A stretch of 64,000 nucleotides of DNA. Origin: JANELJ01 sp024511395 (GTDB lineage Bacteria > Pseudomonadota > Gammaproteobacteria > GRL18). The notes beneath the pieces were generated by a model. It did not search any database. It was given only the letters and a program-made list of their open reading frames with translations, and was not told where the DNA came from. The stretch is taken from contig OY820613.1 of the NCBI GenBank assembly GCA_963681975.1, positions 3,472,001 to 3,536,000 of the forward strand. Reading direction: 5' to 3'. This document shows positions 1 through 10,095 of this stretch, piece after piece; position 1 is the first letter of the stretch; each line of letters starts with the position of its first letter. Position numbers and translations under genes: made by a program.

Positions 1-1
1 T

Positions 2-157
2 ACTACCATTGGCGCCATTGTACGTAATGGCGAGGTGATTATTGTGCATCATGATACGGTAATAGAATCGGATGATCACGTTATTCTGTTTCTGGTGGAT
101 AAGCGTCATATTATTGATGTGGAGCGACTCTTCCAGGTGGCTGTTACCTTTATCTAG
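2..157 (+). CDS. trkA: TrkA C-terminal end (partial, cut by window edge)
   Basis: The first 51 codons of the window read through to a TAG stop and end in an RCK-C-like segment (residues such as GAIVRNGEVI, HHDTVIESDDHVILF, then KRHIIDVERLFQ). TrkA is the cytoplasmic NAD(H)-binding regulatory subunit of the Trk potassium uptake system. The identification rests on this tail and on trkH starting 15 bases downstream, the usual trkA-trkH order. The start lies outside the window. Confidence 0.85.
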   Translation, partial: TTIGAIVRNGEVIIVHHDTVIESDDHVILFLVDKRHIIDVERLFQVAVTFI

Positions 158-172
158 GCTGTAGAACATACT

Positions 173-1624
173 ATGCAACCCCTTGTTATTTTACGTATTG
201 TCGGCCTGCTGCTAATGGTCTTCAGTACCACTGTGATCCCGCCCATTGCAGTATCGCTCTGGTATCAGGACTCAGAAATTAATGCTTTTATTCATGCTTT
301 CCTGGTGATTTTACTGTCCGGCCTGTTTATCTGGCTGCCGGTGCGTAATATGCGCAAGGAGCTCAGGATACGTGATGGCTTTGTGGTTGTGGTGCTGTTC
401 TGGTTTGTCTTTGGTCTGGTTGGATCTCTGCCGCTTTACCTGTCACATAGTCTGGATGCCAGCTTTACCGATGCCCTGTTTGAATCCATTTCTGCCCTGA
501 CCACCACTGGAGCCACGGTGTTTACCGGTCTGGATGATCTGCCCAAATCCATTTTATTTTATCGTCAGCAAATGCAGTGGCTGGGCGGTATGGGTATTAT
601 TGTACTGGCGGTAGCGGTATTGCCTATGCTGGGTATTGGTGGCATGCAGTTATACCGTGCGGAAACACCGGGACCCATTAAGGATAATAAACTGACCCCC
701 CGAATTACCGAAACTGCTAAGGCGCTCTGGTATATTTACCTGGGACTGACCATCTCTTGTGCGCTGGCCTACTGGGCTGCCGGCATGAGCCTGTTTGATG
801 CGGTCGGCCACAGTTTTTCTACGGTGGCCATTGGCGGTTTTTCTACCTATGATGCCTCTATCGGTTATTTTGATAATAAACTGATTGAAATGATCGCCAG
901 TTTTTTTATGGTCATTGCCGGAGTCAATTTTGCCCTGCATTTCAGTGCCCTGCGGATGCGCAGCATTAAACACTATTTTTACGATGTGGAGTTTAAGGTT
1001 TATCTGATGATTCTGGCTACAGCTTCAGCCATATCGGTTCTGTATCTGCATTACTCCTCGACGTTTGAAAGCTGGGGCGATGCCCTGCACCATGGTATTT
1101 TTCAGACCATTTCCATTGGTACAACCGCTGGTTTTACTACGGCGGATTATTATAACTGGCCGGGTTTTCTGCCGGTTATGCTGCTGTTTATCAGTTTTGT
1201 TGGTGGTTGTGCCGGTTCTACCGGTGGCGGTATGAAAGTGATCCGCTTTATTCTGTTATTTAAACAGGGGCTGAGGGAAATTTTTCGCCTTATCCATCCC
1301 AGTGCCCAGATCCCTGTTAAAATCGGCGGCAAGGCCATGTCGGAAAATGTCAGTAATGCCATCTGGGGATTTTTTGCCCTCTATGTGGCCAGTTTCAGTA
1401 TTATGATGTTGCTGTTAATGGCCAGCGGACTGGATCAGGTCACGGCTTTTTCGGCTCTGGCCGCCTGTCTGAACAACCTGGGACCGGGACTGGGTGATGT
1501 TGGTGCTAATTATCAGGGGGTTAATGACTTTTCCAAGTGGGTGCTGTGTTTTGCCATGCTGCTGGGACGGCTGGAAATTTTTACCCTGCTGGTTATTCTC
1601 ACCCCTTCTTTCTGGAGACGATAA
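173..1624 (+). CDS. trkH: Trk potassium uptake system membrane subunit TrkH
   Basis: Encodes 483 residues, the normal TrkH length, with about ten hydrophobic segments and the repeated pore (P-loop) signatures of the Trk/Ktr/HKT family: TTTGATVF near residue 110, the GGFSTYD region, TISIGTTAGFTTADY and the CLNNLGPGLGDVG block near the end. It forms the K+-conducting channel subunit in the inner membrane and works with TrkA. It follows trkA by 15 bases, and its stop overlaps the next start by one base (TAATG), so the three genes are probably co-transcribed. Confidence 0.95.
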   Translation: MQPLVILRIVGLLLMVFSTTVIPPIAVSLWYQDSEINAFIHAFLVILLSGLFIWLPVRNMRKELRIRDGFVVVVLFWFVFGLVGSLPLYLSHSLDASFTDALFESISALTTTGATVFTGLDDLPKSILFYRQQMQWLGGMGIIVLAVAVLPMLGIGGMQLYRAETPGPIKDNKLTPRITETAKALWYIYLGLTISCALAYWAAGMSLFDAVGHSFSTVAIGGFSTYDASIGYFDNKLIEMIASFFMVIAGVNFALHFSALRMRSIKHYFYDVEFKVYLMILATASAISVLYLHYSSTFESWGDALHHGIFQTISIGTTAGFTTADYYNWPGFLPVMLLFISFVGGCAGSTGGGMKVIRFILLFKQGLREIFRLIHPSAQIPVKIGGKAMSENVSNAIWGFFALYVASFSIMMLLLMASGLDQVTAFSALAACLNNLGPGLGDVGANYQGVNDFSKWVLCFAMLLGRLEIFTLLVILTPSFWRR

Positions 1625-2223
1625 TGGTAGAAGCCAGAAACAAATGGAATGAACGCTATCAGAATGTGCATATGCCTAACCAGGTGATTGATATACTGGA
1701 ATTGAACCAGCATCTGCTCAATGGTCAGGGCAGGTCACTGGATCTGGCCTGCGGTCTGGGCGGCAATGCCCTGCGTCTGGCTGAACTGGGCTATGACAGC
1801 CATGCCTGGGACATATCCGATGCGGCAATTGAGAAAGTTAAGGAGTTTGCCCGGGAACGTCAGTTGACTATCCACACCCGGCAATGTGATGTCAGTGATA
1901 CCCTTCTGGAAGCGGAAAGTTTTGATGTTATTCTGGTCAGCCGTTTTCTGGTGCGCGATCTGGTGCCTGTTTTAATTGAGGTGTTAAAGCCAGGCGGCCT
2001 GATTTTTTATCAGACCTTTACTCAGGAAGTATTACCGGAACTCAATGAACAGGAATTCGGGCCGAAAAATCCCCAGTACCGTTTAAAAGTTAATGAACTG
2101 CAGCAGCTGTTTGCACCGCTGATCCTGCGTTATTACCGGGAAGAAGGCTTATTAGTCGATACCAGTAAAGGTATTAGAAATGAGGCCATGCTAGTTGCCC
2201 AGAAACCCATGTCAGGCTTATAA
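1624..2223 (+). CDS. Class I SAM-dependent methyltransferase (TehB-like)
   Basis: 199 residues from the ATG that overlaps the trkH stop. A longer in-frame ORF runs back inside trkH to 1537, but the overlapping ATG is the natural coupled start. A Rossmann-type SAM-binding motif is visible as LDLACGLGGNALRLAELG (about residues 39-56), followed by an acidic residue in AWDISDAAIEKV and the DVILVSRFLVRDL and LKPGGLIFYQTF strands. The family includes TehB-type and small-molecule methyltransferases; the substrate cannot be told from sequence. It ends tail to tail with the disrupted minus-strand gene, overlapping it by 6 bases. Confidence 0.8.
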   Translation: MVEARNKWNERYQNVHMPNQVIDILELNQHLLNGQGRSLDLACGLGGNALRLAELGYDSHAWDISDAAIEKVKEFARERQLTIHTRQCDVSDTLLEAESFDVILVSRFLVRDLVPVLIEVLKPGGLIFYQTFTQEVLPELNEQEFGPKNPQYRLKVNELQQLFAPLILRYYREEGLLVDTSKGIRNEAMLVAQKPMSGL

Positions 2224-2878
2224 AGTGGTGGTTTTGGGCGGTTCCTGAGTCTTGGCCTCGGGCGGGGCAGTCTGGTTCTGGTTTTGCTTTTCCAGTTCTT
2301 TCTGCATTTCTCTGTCCAGTTCCTCATTGAGTTCCTGCATGAACTTTTCCATCTGCTCCAGTTCTTTTTTCATGGACTCGCCCATTATCTGTACACCTTT
2401 ATCAATGGTTTCGCGCATGGTTTTAGAGAACTGTTCCAGAGCAGACTGCAGTTCAGTGCCCAGCATGGAATCACGGGTCTGGTTAAAGTCCACCAGCCAG
2501 TGTCCCTGCTGATTGACCAGAATGGTTCTTAAGGCAGTACGCCGGGCTTTATTCTGATCGCTTTGATGCTGTACCAGTTGGGTTAATATTTCAGCCCGTT
2601 GCGCAGAAATACTCTGTTCGCCCAGTTCGACATAATCCTTGCTGCTTTGTAGAATAATTTTAAAATTATCCCGGCTGTCCAGAGTCAGGTATTGTTTTGC
2701 GGTATCAATATCGCCGGCCAGAGCAGCATGCCAGAAAGCTTCTGTGGTACCGTTCAGGGATTCTCTAAAGGCTTTTATTCCTTTATCGGTAAGCGCCCAA
2801 TAATCCCACCTACCCCCACCCCTTAAAATCCTTCAAACTATTACTTTTTATAATTTCATAATCATAAAAGGTAACCCT

Positions 2879-3172
2879 ATGCCCCACGAACGAGATGAAG
2901 AAATGCGCACCCACCTACAGGCCTGGCAGTCCAGCGGCCTGACTCAGAAGCAATACTGTCAGCAGCACAACCTTAAAACCCATATGTTCAGTTACTACAA
3001 AGCCAAATTTCTGAGGCAGTCAGATGATAGTGAGAGCTTAATACCGGTGCAGGTTGTTCAGGATAAGACCGTTTCAGGTCTGATTTTAAACCTGCCCAAT
3101 GGTTTAAGTCTGGAAATCCAGCCAGGCTTTGAGCAGCCAACCTTTATGCAAGTACTGTCTTTACTGAAATAG
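2879..3172 (+). CDS. tnpA: IS66 accessory protein TnpA
   Basis: 97 residues with a helix-turn-helix-like N-terminus (LQAWQSSGLTQKQYCQQHNL, residues 12-31) followed by a Phe/Tyr-rich stretch. This is the small first ORF of IS66 elements, thought to assist transposition by DNA binding. It sits about 90 bp inside the left inverted repeat and is followed four bases later by tnpB. Confidence 0.85.
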   Translation: MPHERDEEMRTHLQAWQSSGLTQKQYCQQHNLKTHMFSYYKAKFLRQSDDSESLIPVQVVQDKTVSGLILNLPNGLSLEIQPGFEQPTFMQVLSLLK

Positions 3173-3176
3173 CTTA

Positions 3177-3512
3177 ATGTTGCGTGTTAATCAAAACACT
3201 CAGGTTTACCTGGCCTGTGGTGCCACCGATATGAGAAAGAGCATAAACGGATTAAGTCTGCTGGTTTCTGAAGTTCTGCAGCAGGATGTTTTCAGCGCCA
3301 GCCTGTTTGTCTTTTGTAATCGTAGCCGGGATAAACTTAAAATTCTGCACCGGGATAATAATGGTTTCTGGCTGTATTATAAGCGTCTGGAAAAGGGGCG
3401 CTTTAAATGGCCTGAGTTAAGAGGACAGACCTCTGTCAGTTTAACTCAGCGGGAATTAAACTGGCTTCCGGATGGTTTAAACATTGAAAAAGTTCAGGCT
3501 CACCCCGACTGA
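3177..3512 (+). CDS. tnpB: IS66 Orf2 accessory protein TnpB
   Basis: 111 residues with the family signature ATDMRKSINGL (residues 16-26), FVFCNRSRDKLKIL and DNNGFWLYYKRLEKGRF. IS66 TnpB is required for transposition in characterised members, but its biochemical role is unsettled. The ORF is identical in the second IS66 copy at 26201-26536. Confidence 0.92.
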   Translation: MLRVNQNTQVYLACGATDMRKSINGLSLLVSEVLQQDVFSASLFVFCNRSRDKLKILHRDNNGFWLYYKRLEKGRFKWPELRGQTSVSLTQRELNWLPDGLNIEKVQAHPD

Positions 3513-3644
3513 ACTATACGCATATTAGCTGATAAATTAATAACGGAGTGTATTGTAAAAAAGCACTCAAAAAAACCAGACAAAAACACATAATACATTG
3601 ATTTAACAGTGAATTATCCTTCTTTTTGTAATATAATACATCCC

Positions 3645-5210
3645 ATGAAATCAAAGGCTTCCACTGCCGCATCAACCGACAAAACCATTGCTCAACTGCA
3701 ATCCAGGATAGTGGATTTAGAAACCAAAGTCCGGTTTTATGAAGAGCAGTTTAACCTGTTACAACATAAACGCTTTGGTCGTTCTTCTGAAAAGCCCGAT
3801 ACACAGGCCGAGCTGTTTAATGAAGCCGAAAGCATTATAGCGGAAGAAGAACGCGCCCATCAGGATGATACAGAAGCAGACTCTGCTCAAATCACCATTA
3901 CCTATACCCGGAAAAAGCCCGGTCGCAAACCCTTACCCAAAGACCTGCCCGGAGAGCAAATTCGTTACGAATTACCCAAAAGCGAGCAGGTTTGCGGCTG
4001 TGGTCATGCTTTGCATGAAATCGGAGAAGACACCTCTGAACAACCGGATATCATTCCGGCGCAGATTAAAGTTATAGAACACATTCGGGTCAAATACGCC
4101 TGCCGTCAGTGTGACAATGGCATTAAAACAGCGCCTGAACCGGCTCAGCCCATTGAAAAGAGTATTGCATCACCTGGCTTACTGGCCCATATTGCCGTTG
4201 CCAGATATACCGATGCCTTACCCCTGTATCGACAGGAAGCCATATTTAAACGTCTGAACATTGATATTAACCGCACCAGCATGGCTAACCGGATGATAAA
4301 AACAGCCCAACTAAGTCAACCTCTGTTGCAACGACTTATTCATTATCAGTTACAGCAATCCATTATCCAGGCCGATGAAACTCCGGTTCAGGTGCTCAAT
4401 GAACCGGGAAGAAAGGCACAAAGTCAGTCTTATATGTGGTTGTACCAAAGCGGCAGTAGCGGTGCATCTCCATCTGTTATTATTTATGATTATCAGCCCG
4501 GGCGCAGTGGGCTGTTTGCCAAAAACTACCTGCAGGATTTTAAAGGTCAATATCTTCAAACCGATGGCTATAGTGGTTATGCCCAGGTGTGTGCCCCGCA
4601 AAGTGGCATTGTCTCTGTCGGTTGCCGGGCTCATGCCTGGCGTAAGTTTGATGAGGTGATTAAAGCCCTTAAGGGTAAAAACGTGAAACCCGGAAAGGCT
4701 CATATGGCACTGAACACCATTGCCAAACTGTATGCCATTGAAAAGCAGTGCAAAACCATGAGTGCAGAGCAGCGTTATCTTGTTCGTCAAAAGAAAAGTC
4801 AGCCCATATTAAATCAGTTTAAGCAATGGCTGGATAAATCCGCTGAGCAGGTACCGCCCAAACAACTTCCGGGCAAGGCCATTCATTATGCTTTAAATCA
4901 ATGGACTCAGTTAACCTGCTACATTGAAGATAGTCATCCGGAGATTGATAATAATGCCGCCGAACGGCGCATCAAACCGTTTGTGATTGGCAGAAAAAAC
5001 TGGCTGTTCAGTCAGACACCCAATGGTGCTATGGCCAGTGCGACGCTTTACAGTTTAATTGAAACGGCTAAAGCCAATAAACCGGAGCCGTTTGCTTATA
5101 TCCGTTACATTCTGACAGAGTTACCCAGGCTGGGGCGTCATGCAGAGCCTGAAGCATTTGATGATTTACTGCCCTGGCTGTGTGCTGAAAAAATTCAGGC
5201 ATTACAGTAG
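3645..5210 (+). CDS. tnpC: IS66 transposase TnpC
   Basis: 521 residues from the ATG at 3645; an upstream in-frame GTG at 3609 is less likely. The order is an N-terminal coiled coil (IAQLQSRIVDLETKVRFYEE), the HKRFGRSSEKP motif, a zinc-finger-like part (CGCGHALHE ... YACRQCDNG), then the DDE catalytic core with QADETPVQVL, QTDGYSGYA and the C-terminal NNAAERRIKPF segment holding the likely catalytic Glu. It matches the family in length. Copy 2 carries a nonsense mutation; this one does not. Confidence 0.93.
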   Translation: MKSKASTAASTDKTIAQLQSRIVDLETKVRFYEEQFNLLQHKRFGRSSEKPDTQAELFNEAESIIAEEERAHQDDTEADSAQITITYTRKKPGRKPLPKDLPGEQIRYELPKSEQVCGCGHALHEIGEDTSEQPDIIPAQIKVIEHIRVKYACRQCDNGIKTAPEPAQPIEKSIASPGLLAHIAVARYTDALPLYRQEAIFKRLNIDINRTSMANRMIKTAQLSQPLLQRLIHYQLQQSIIQADETPVQVLNEPGRKAQSQSYMWLYQSGSSGASPSVIIYDYQPGRSGLFAKNYLQDFKGQYLQTDGYSGYAQVCAPQSGIVSVGCRAHAWRKFDEVIKALKGKNVKPGKAHMALNTIAKLYAIEKQCKTMSAEQRYLVRQKKSQPILNQFKQWLDKSAEQVPPKQLPGKAIHYALNQWTQLTCYIEDSHPEIDNNAAERRIKPFVIGRKNWLFSQTPNGAMASATLYSLIETAKANKPEPFAYIRYILTELPRLGRHAEPEAFDDLLPWLCAEKIQALQ

Positions 5211-5352
5211 GTGGGGTAGAAGGTCAATGTGGGATTAATTGGCGCTCACCTTTATCGGCCCAGAACAGCAATTAAAATCACTCTGCCAGAAACAGAACAG
5301 ACACTGGATTAGGGGCATTAATATCTGCAGAAAATTGTTTAAGCTAAAACAG

Positions 5353-6862
5353 GACAGTGTAAATTAAACTGTGTATCCGCTCTTATTTAAATATAAGGAG
5401 CCAACTGCTCCTCAAACTCGATTATAAATCGATTCATAGCTGCTTTCCAATTTCTGATGGGCATTGTCCATTTTTTGGAAGCCGACTGGATAGCCAGATA
5501 AATCACCTTCATAGCAGAATCATCGTTAGGAAACAGTCGCCGGTTCTTAATAGCCTTGCGAATAACACTGTTCACTGACTCAATGGCATTGGTGGTATAA
5601 ATAACCCGCCGGATATCCTCAGGATAATCAAACAGCGTGATAAGGTTGGGCCAGTGCGCCTTCCATGACCGGCTGATTTGCGGGTATTTATCATCCCACT
5701 TCTGAGCAAACCGCTCTAATTCCAGTGCCGCTTCCTGCTCAGTTGCAGACTGGTAGATTTGCTTTAAATCCGCTGTAACTGCTTTATAGTCCTTCCAGGG
5801 CACAAACTTCAGTGAATTCTGACCATATGCACAATACACAACTGAACTCTGGCCTGAGGGCAGGCCGTATTAATAGCTTCAGGAAAACCGCTTAAGCCAT
5901 CCACACAGGCGATTAAGATATGCTGTAAGCCTCTGTTCTGTAATTCAGTCAATACAGAGAGCCAGAACTTAGCCCCTTCATTTTCTGAGAGCCACATACC
6001 CGGCAGTTCTTTTTTACCCTCCAGGTTAATTCCCGGAGCCAGATAAACAGCTTTATTGATAACCCGCTTATCCTGGCGGATTTTAACCACAATGCAGTCC
6101 AGATAGACAATGGGGTAAACCGGCTCCAGTGGACGTGACTGCCATTCCACTACCCGTTCCATGATGCTATTGGTCACCTGAGAGACCAGGGCGGGTGAAA
6201 TATCCACCCCATACATTTCCTCAAAGGTATCCACAATATCACGAGTGCTCATGCCTTTGGCATACAGCGCCATAATCTGGTCATCCATGCCGGTGATACG
6301 GGTCTGGCGCTTTTTGACCAGCTGAGGTTCAAATTTGGACTGTCTGTCCCTGGGGGTATTGAGTTCAAACTGACCGTGGTCACCTTTTAACTGTTTTCGG
6401 TTGTAGCCATTGCGGCTATTGCCCTCTTCCTTATCCAGAAAATAATCCATTTCAGCATTCAGAGCGGCTTCAACGGTCATTTTAGTCAGTTGGGCACTGA
6501 GGTCGCTTAAATCCTGAGGGGTTTTTAAATCTTTAGCCAGTTCGTTGGCCAGGGCCTGTAACCTGTCTTTGTTCATTGTCTTACTCATCGCTGTATTCCT
6601 TGTTATAGGGTAACAAAAGATGGTTCAGACCGGCAGGGGTTGATGATGTCGACTTCAGTCGAAGATAAATTCCGCCCCCATGGTGAGCAAATACCTGGAA
6701 AAGGCAGGGTGTCAAGGAGGAGTCCTGAAAGGAAGCTCCTTGATAGCCTGACTTTGGAAGGTAGGCTGTTCACTATGGAGGTGGTATTTCAGGTTTATTC
6801 ATTTTACCACTGCTGACTTAAACCACCGCAATGAGCGTTTACACAGTTATTTTTACACCCTC
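5353..6862 (-). mobile_element. IS256-family element, copy 1
   Basis: 1510 bp bounded by inverted repeats: GAGGGTGTAAAAATAACTGT at the transposase 5' end and a partly matching GACAGTGTAAATTAAACTGT at the other. An 8-bp target duplication TAAAACAG lies at 5345-5352 and 6863-6870. About 270 bp of non-coding sequence precedes the transposase and includes an imperfect palindrome around CTTCGACTGAAGTCGAC. The transposase is frameshifted. Confidence 0.93.
5387..6588 (-). pseudogene. IS256 (mutator-type) transposase, one-base frameshift
   Basis: The N-terminal 250 residues (MSKTMNKDRLQALANEL onwards) are open from 6588 to about 5818. The frame is then lost, and the C-terminal part resumes as NSLKFVPWKDYKAV down to 5387. 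Comparison with copy 2 (GTCAGAAATTCAC) shows this copy lacks one A at about 5818 (GTCAGAATTCAC). Catalytic-type residues remain visible: Asp in VYLDCIVVK, Asp in IACVDGLSGF and Glu in TNAIESVNSV. Reading the two parts together gives about 400 residues, normal for IS256. Confidence 0.9.
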
Positions 6863-6870
6863 TAAAACAG

Positions 6871-7080
6871 CCCTTTCCTGTTCCACTTTAAATTGAACCA
6901 AAACTATCTTACTTCCTTCACTCTATTACCAGGAAGACTATCTTCTGCCTGTCATTCAGATTATCATCCATCATCTGTAGATATTAACTATTTTTTTGCA
7001 AACATCACTGTATGAATATAATTATTTTGAAGTTTCTTCAATGATATTTTATATCCTGGCTTTTATATAGTGGGTGTCTC
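6871..7080. other. AT-rich non-coding stretch
   Basis: Between the IS256 duplication and the ParE remnant I see no convincing reading frame, RNA or repeat. It probably holds the decayed 3' part of the toxin gene and flanking sequence. Confidence 0.4.
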
Positions 7081-7176
7081 CTAATGCCCCCCTGCACTTT
7101 CTTTATCAATTGCAATATATTCAGCAATTTCATCAAGATCGGTTAAAGCTGGCTCAGCCCAAATTACTTGAGCCAT
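7081..7176 (-). pseudogene. RelE/ParE-type toxin, N-terminal remnant
   Basis: A 31-codon frame, MAQVIWAEPALTDLDEIAEYIA and a few more residues, is typical of the N-terminus of ParE/RelE toxins (beta strand, then a helix rich in D, E and I). It starts at an ATG overlapping the last codons of the upstream antitoxin, the normal antitoxin-toxin coupling. It stops at TAG after a G-rich stretch, so about two thirds of the toxin is missing and it cannot be functional. Confidence 0.7.
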
Positions 7177-7390
7177 TTACCCATTTTCTCTTTTGCTTGC
7201 GAATGATTAAATGTTCGATTATCTGAAACTGCTTTTTCACCACGCGATAATCCTTCAAGGATCTGCATTCGACTTTGCATCAGTTCAAAATCTTTTACAT
7301 CGACTAAATACACTGATGGTTGTCCGTGTTCCGTGATTAAAACAGGTTCTTTTGATTCATGCAATTCAGCCAGAATCTTTGTTGCCTGAC
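7164..7390 (-). pseudogene. Phd/YefM-type antitoxin, 5' end lost to ISAs1
   Basis: The frame reads ATKILAELHESKEPVLITEHG then QPSVYLVDVKDFELMQSRMQ, the core of the Phd/YefM fold that binds DNA as a dimer, and continues to the toxin-binding C-terminal helix. The first 15-20 residues are missing because ISAs1 begins at 7391. Beyond the other end of ISAs1 (after 8626) I could not find the missing N-terminus, so a deletion followed or accompanied the insertion. Confidence 0.75.
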
Positions 7391-8626
7391 TAGGGCCGGA
7401 TCATACTTTGCTCAAAAAACAACCAGAAATTAAATTGAACTAATTTGAAAGATGAGGCTCAGATCTTTAAAGTAAGCATTTGGAGACTCTGATGAACTTT
7501 GACCCTCATTTTAAATCATTACAAGATGGCCGAATAGATATAAACATCCGGTACGAATTACTGGATATAGTATTTTTAACGTTGGTGGCTATTTTATGCG
7601 GAGCAGAAGGCTGGAAAGACATTCAACGCTTTGGTGAATCAAAGCTGGAGTGGTTAAGAAAATACCGTGCATTTGAACAAGGCATACCCCGGCGCCATAC
7701 AATAGCCCGAATTATAGGGAGTTTATCGCCAGATAACCGGTTGGATTGTTTTGTTAGCTGGCTAAATAGCATAAGGGAAAAACAAGGTCATGAACATCTG
7801 GCTATTGATGGTAAAACCTTAAGGAGAAGCCATCATAACGGGGATAAAATGACGGCTTTACACTTGCTTTCTGTAATGGCGGTTGACAGTGGTCCGGTGG
7901 TTTATCAAAGCCGTTCTGCAGGTAAAAAGAATGAAATTAAAAGCGTACAGGAGAGCCTTGAACTGTTTGATGTTAAAGACAGTTGTGTCCCCCTGGATGA
8001 GATGCACTGCCAGAAAGAGACGGTGTCCACATTAAGAAAACAGCAGGCTGACTATGTCATCCAGGTTAAAAATAACCAGAAAACACTTTATGAGGAAATT
8101 AAAGCCTGGTTTCATAAGATAAAACGGGATGAACCGGAAACCATTAGTAGTCAGTCTTATGAGGAAGTGGATAAAGGACATGGTCGTATTGAACGGCGTC
8201 GCTATATCCGGCTGGATGTCACCGACTGGATTGAATCAGCACAATCATGGCAAGGCTTACACAGTGTTATTGAAGTCAAAAGGCAGGTACAGAGCCAGGA
8301 TAAAGAATGGACTGAATATTCCTGTTACATCAGTTCATTGAAGGATGATGTAGAGAATATCGCCCGGAAGATAAGGCGTCACTGACGCATAGAAAATAGT
8401 CAGCACTGGGTGTTAGATGTTGTTTTTAAAGAAGATGATTCAAGAATACGAACAGGAGACAGCCCTGAGGATATGGCATTGTTTCGACGTTTTGCGCTTA
8501 ATATCGCTAAACTGTCTCCTGTTAAAGACAGTATGAAAGGTAAGCTAAAACGGGCAGCATGGGATGATGATATGAGGGCCAAATTATTATTTGGTTAAAT
8601 TTTGATCAAAGTATGCTCCCGCCCTG
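7391..8626 (+). mobile_element. ISAs1-family element
   Basis: About 1236 bp. Terminal inverted repeats are readable as TAGGGCCGGATCATACTTTG on the left and CAGGGCGGGAGCATACTTTG on the right (in inverse orientation). No clear target duplication is visible, consistent with later loss of flanking DNA. It interrupts the antitoxin gene. Its single gene is inactive through a nonsense codon. Confidence 0.85.
7492..8598 (+). pseudogene. ISAs1 transposase with in-frame stop
   Basis: From the ATG at 7492 the frame is open to a TGA at 8383-8385 and then continues in the same frame to 8598 (about 368 codons, normal length). Around the lesion the sequence reads IRRH-stop-RIENSQHWVLDVVF where family members have HWGIENS, so a Trp codon became TGA. 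Catalytic-type motifs are present: AIDGKTLRRSH, LDEMHCQKE and GHGRIERRRY. Confidence 0.9.
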
Positions 8627-8654
8627 AATGTGTTACACAGTTTTGTTAAAAAAA

Positions 8655-10077
8655 GAGGGTGTAAAAATAACTGTGTAAACGCTCATTGCGGTGGTTTAAG
8701 TCAGCAGTGGTTAAATGAACAAACCTGAAATACTACCTCCATAGTGAACAGCCTACCTTCCAAAGTCAGGCTATCAAGGAGCTTCCTTTCAGGACTCCTC
8801 CTTGACACCCTGCCTTTTCCAGGTATTTGCTCACCATGGGGGCGGAATTTCTCTTCGACTGAAGTCGACATCATCAACCCCTGCCGGTCTGAACCATCTT
8901 TTGTTACCCTATATCAAGGAATACTGCGATGAGTAAGACAATGAATAAAGACAGGTTACAGGCCCTGGCCAATGAACTGGCTAAAGATTTAAAAACTCCT
9001 CAGGATTTAAGCGACCTCAGTGCCCAACTGACTAAAATGACCGTTGAAGCCGCTCTGAATGCTGAAATGGATTATTTTCTGGATAAGGAAGAGGGCAATA
9101 GCCGCAATGGCTACAACCGAAAACAATTAAAAGGTGACCACGGTCAGTTTGAACTCAATACCCCCAGGGACAGACAGTCCAAATTTGAACCTCAGCTGTT
9201 CAAAAAGCGTCAGACCCGAATCACCGGCATGGATGACCAGATTATGGCTTTGTATGCCAAAGGCATGAGCACCCGTGATATTGTGGATACCTTTGAGGAA
9301 ATGTATGGTGTGGATATATCACCCGCCCTGGTCTCTCAGGTGACCAACAGTGTCATGGAACGGATAGTGGAATGGCAGTCACGCCCTCTGGAGCCGGTTT
9401 ACCCCATTGTCTATCTGGACTGCATTGTGGTTAAAATCCGCCAGGATAAGAGGGTTATCAATAAAGCCGTTTATCTGGCTCTCTGTATTAACCGAATTAC
9501 AGAACAGAGGCTTACAGCACATCTTAATCGCCTGTGTGGATGGCTTAAGCGGTTTTCCTGAAGCTATTAATACTGCCTACCCTCAGGCCAGAATTCAGTT
9601 GTGTATTGTACATAGGGTCAGAAATTCACTGAAGTTTGTGCCCTGGAAGGACTACAAAGCAGTTACAGCGGATTTAAAGCAAATCTATCAGTCTGTAACT
9701 GAGCAGGAAACAGCACTGGAGTTAGAGCGATTTGCTCAGAAGTGGGATGATAAATACCCGCAAATCAGCCGGTCATGGAAGGCACACTAGCCCAACCTTA
9801 TTACGCTGTTTGATTATCCTGAGGATATCCGGCGGGTTATTTATACCACCAATGCCATTGAGTCAGTAAACAGTGTTATTCGTAAGGCTATTAAAAACCG
9901 GCGACTGTTTCCTAACGATGATTCTGCTATGAAAGTAATTTATCTGGCTATCCAGTCGGCTTCCAGAAAATAGACAATGCCCATCAGAAATTGGAAAGCA
10001 GCAATGAATCGATTTTGAGGAGCAGTTGGCTCCTTATATTTAAATAAGAGCGGATACACAGTTTAATTTACACTGTC
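8655..10077 (+). mobile_element. IS256-family element, copy 2 (degenerate)
   Basis: Same termini as copy 1, in opposite orientation, with an 8-bp duplication TAAAAAAA (8647-8654 and from 10078). It is about 90 bp shorter than copy 1 because of an internal deletion in the transposase. Copies 1 and 2 have different target duplications, so they are independent insertions rather than the arms of a composite transposon. Confidence 0.9.
8929..10043 (+). pseudogene. IS256 transposase, deleted and with several stops
   Basis: Begins with the same N-terminus as copy 1. After VYLA (about 9480) a block of roughly 30 codons present in copy 1 is deleted with a frame change. The frame then picks up LTELQNRGLQHILIACVDG, meets TAG after SWKAH at 9788, another TAG near 9971, and a small deletion near 10015. 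It is inactive several times over. Confidence 0.9.
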
Positions 10078-10095
10078 TAAAAAAAATTATTAATC

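Larger units (their letters stand above)
2789..5249 (+). mobile_element. IS66-family element, copy 1 (complete)
   Basis: 2461 bp with terminal inverted repeats that begin GTAAGCG on the left and GTGAGCG on the right and match over about 20 bp. It is flanked by an 8-bp direct repeat CTTTATCG at 2781-2788 and 5250-5257, the duplication size of IS66. It carries the three standard genes tnpA, tnpB and tnpC, all open, and looks intact. It split the unknown minus-strand gene. A near-identical but truncated copy lies at 25978-28272. Confidence 0.95.
2218..5271 (-). pseudogene. Unknown helical protein gene, split by IS66
   Basis: The reading frame on the minus strand runs from about 5271 to 5258, is interrupted by IS66 (2789-5249), and continues 2788-2218. 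Joined, it gives roughly 195 residues. A segment resembling small NTF2-like/DUF4878-type helices (FWHAALAGDIDTAKQYLT) comes first, and the protein ends in a charged coiled-coil region rich in M, E, K and Q with a P/T-rich tail. No family is assigned with confidence. The 5' end is odd: upstream of the join the frame meets TAA after only four codons, so either it starts at a TTG near 5271 or the true start is in another frame after a further lesion. A possible ATG in another frame lies near 5320. Confidence 0.55.

Noticed and set aside
2252..2532. Cys/Ser/Phe-rich small proteins on the plus strand after the methyltransferase
   Set aside because: Antisense of the coiled-coil (E/K/Q-rich) coding sequence, which produces F/S/C-rich shadows.
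4350..4790. 146-residue minus-strand protein inside IS66 tnpC (also at 27374-27814)
   Set aside because: Antisense shadow of a conserved transposase; repeated only because the element is repeated.
5345..10085. Composite transposon bounded by inverted IS256 copies 1 and 2
   Set aside because: Each copy has its own distinct 8-bp duplication (TAAAACAG and TAAAAAAA), so they inserted independently; both transposases are also broken.
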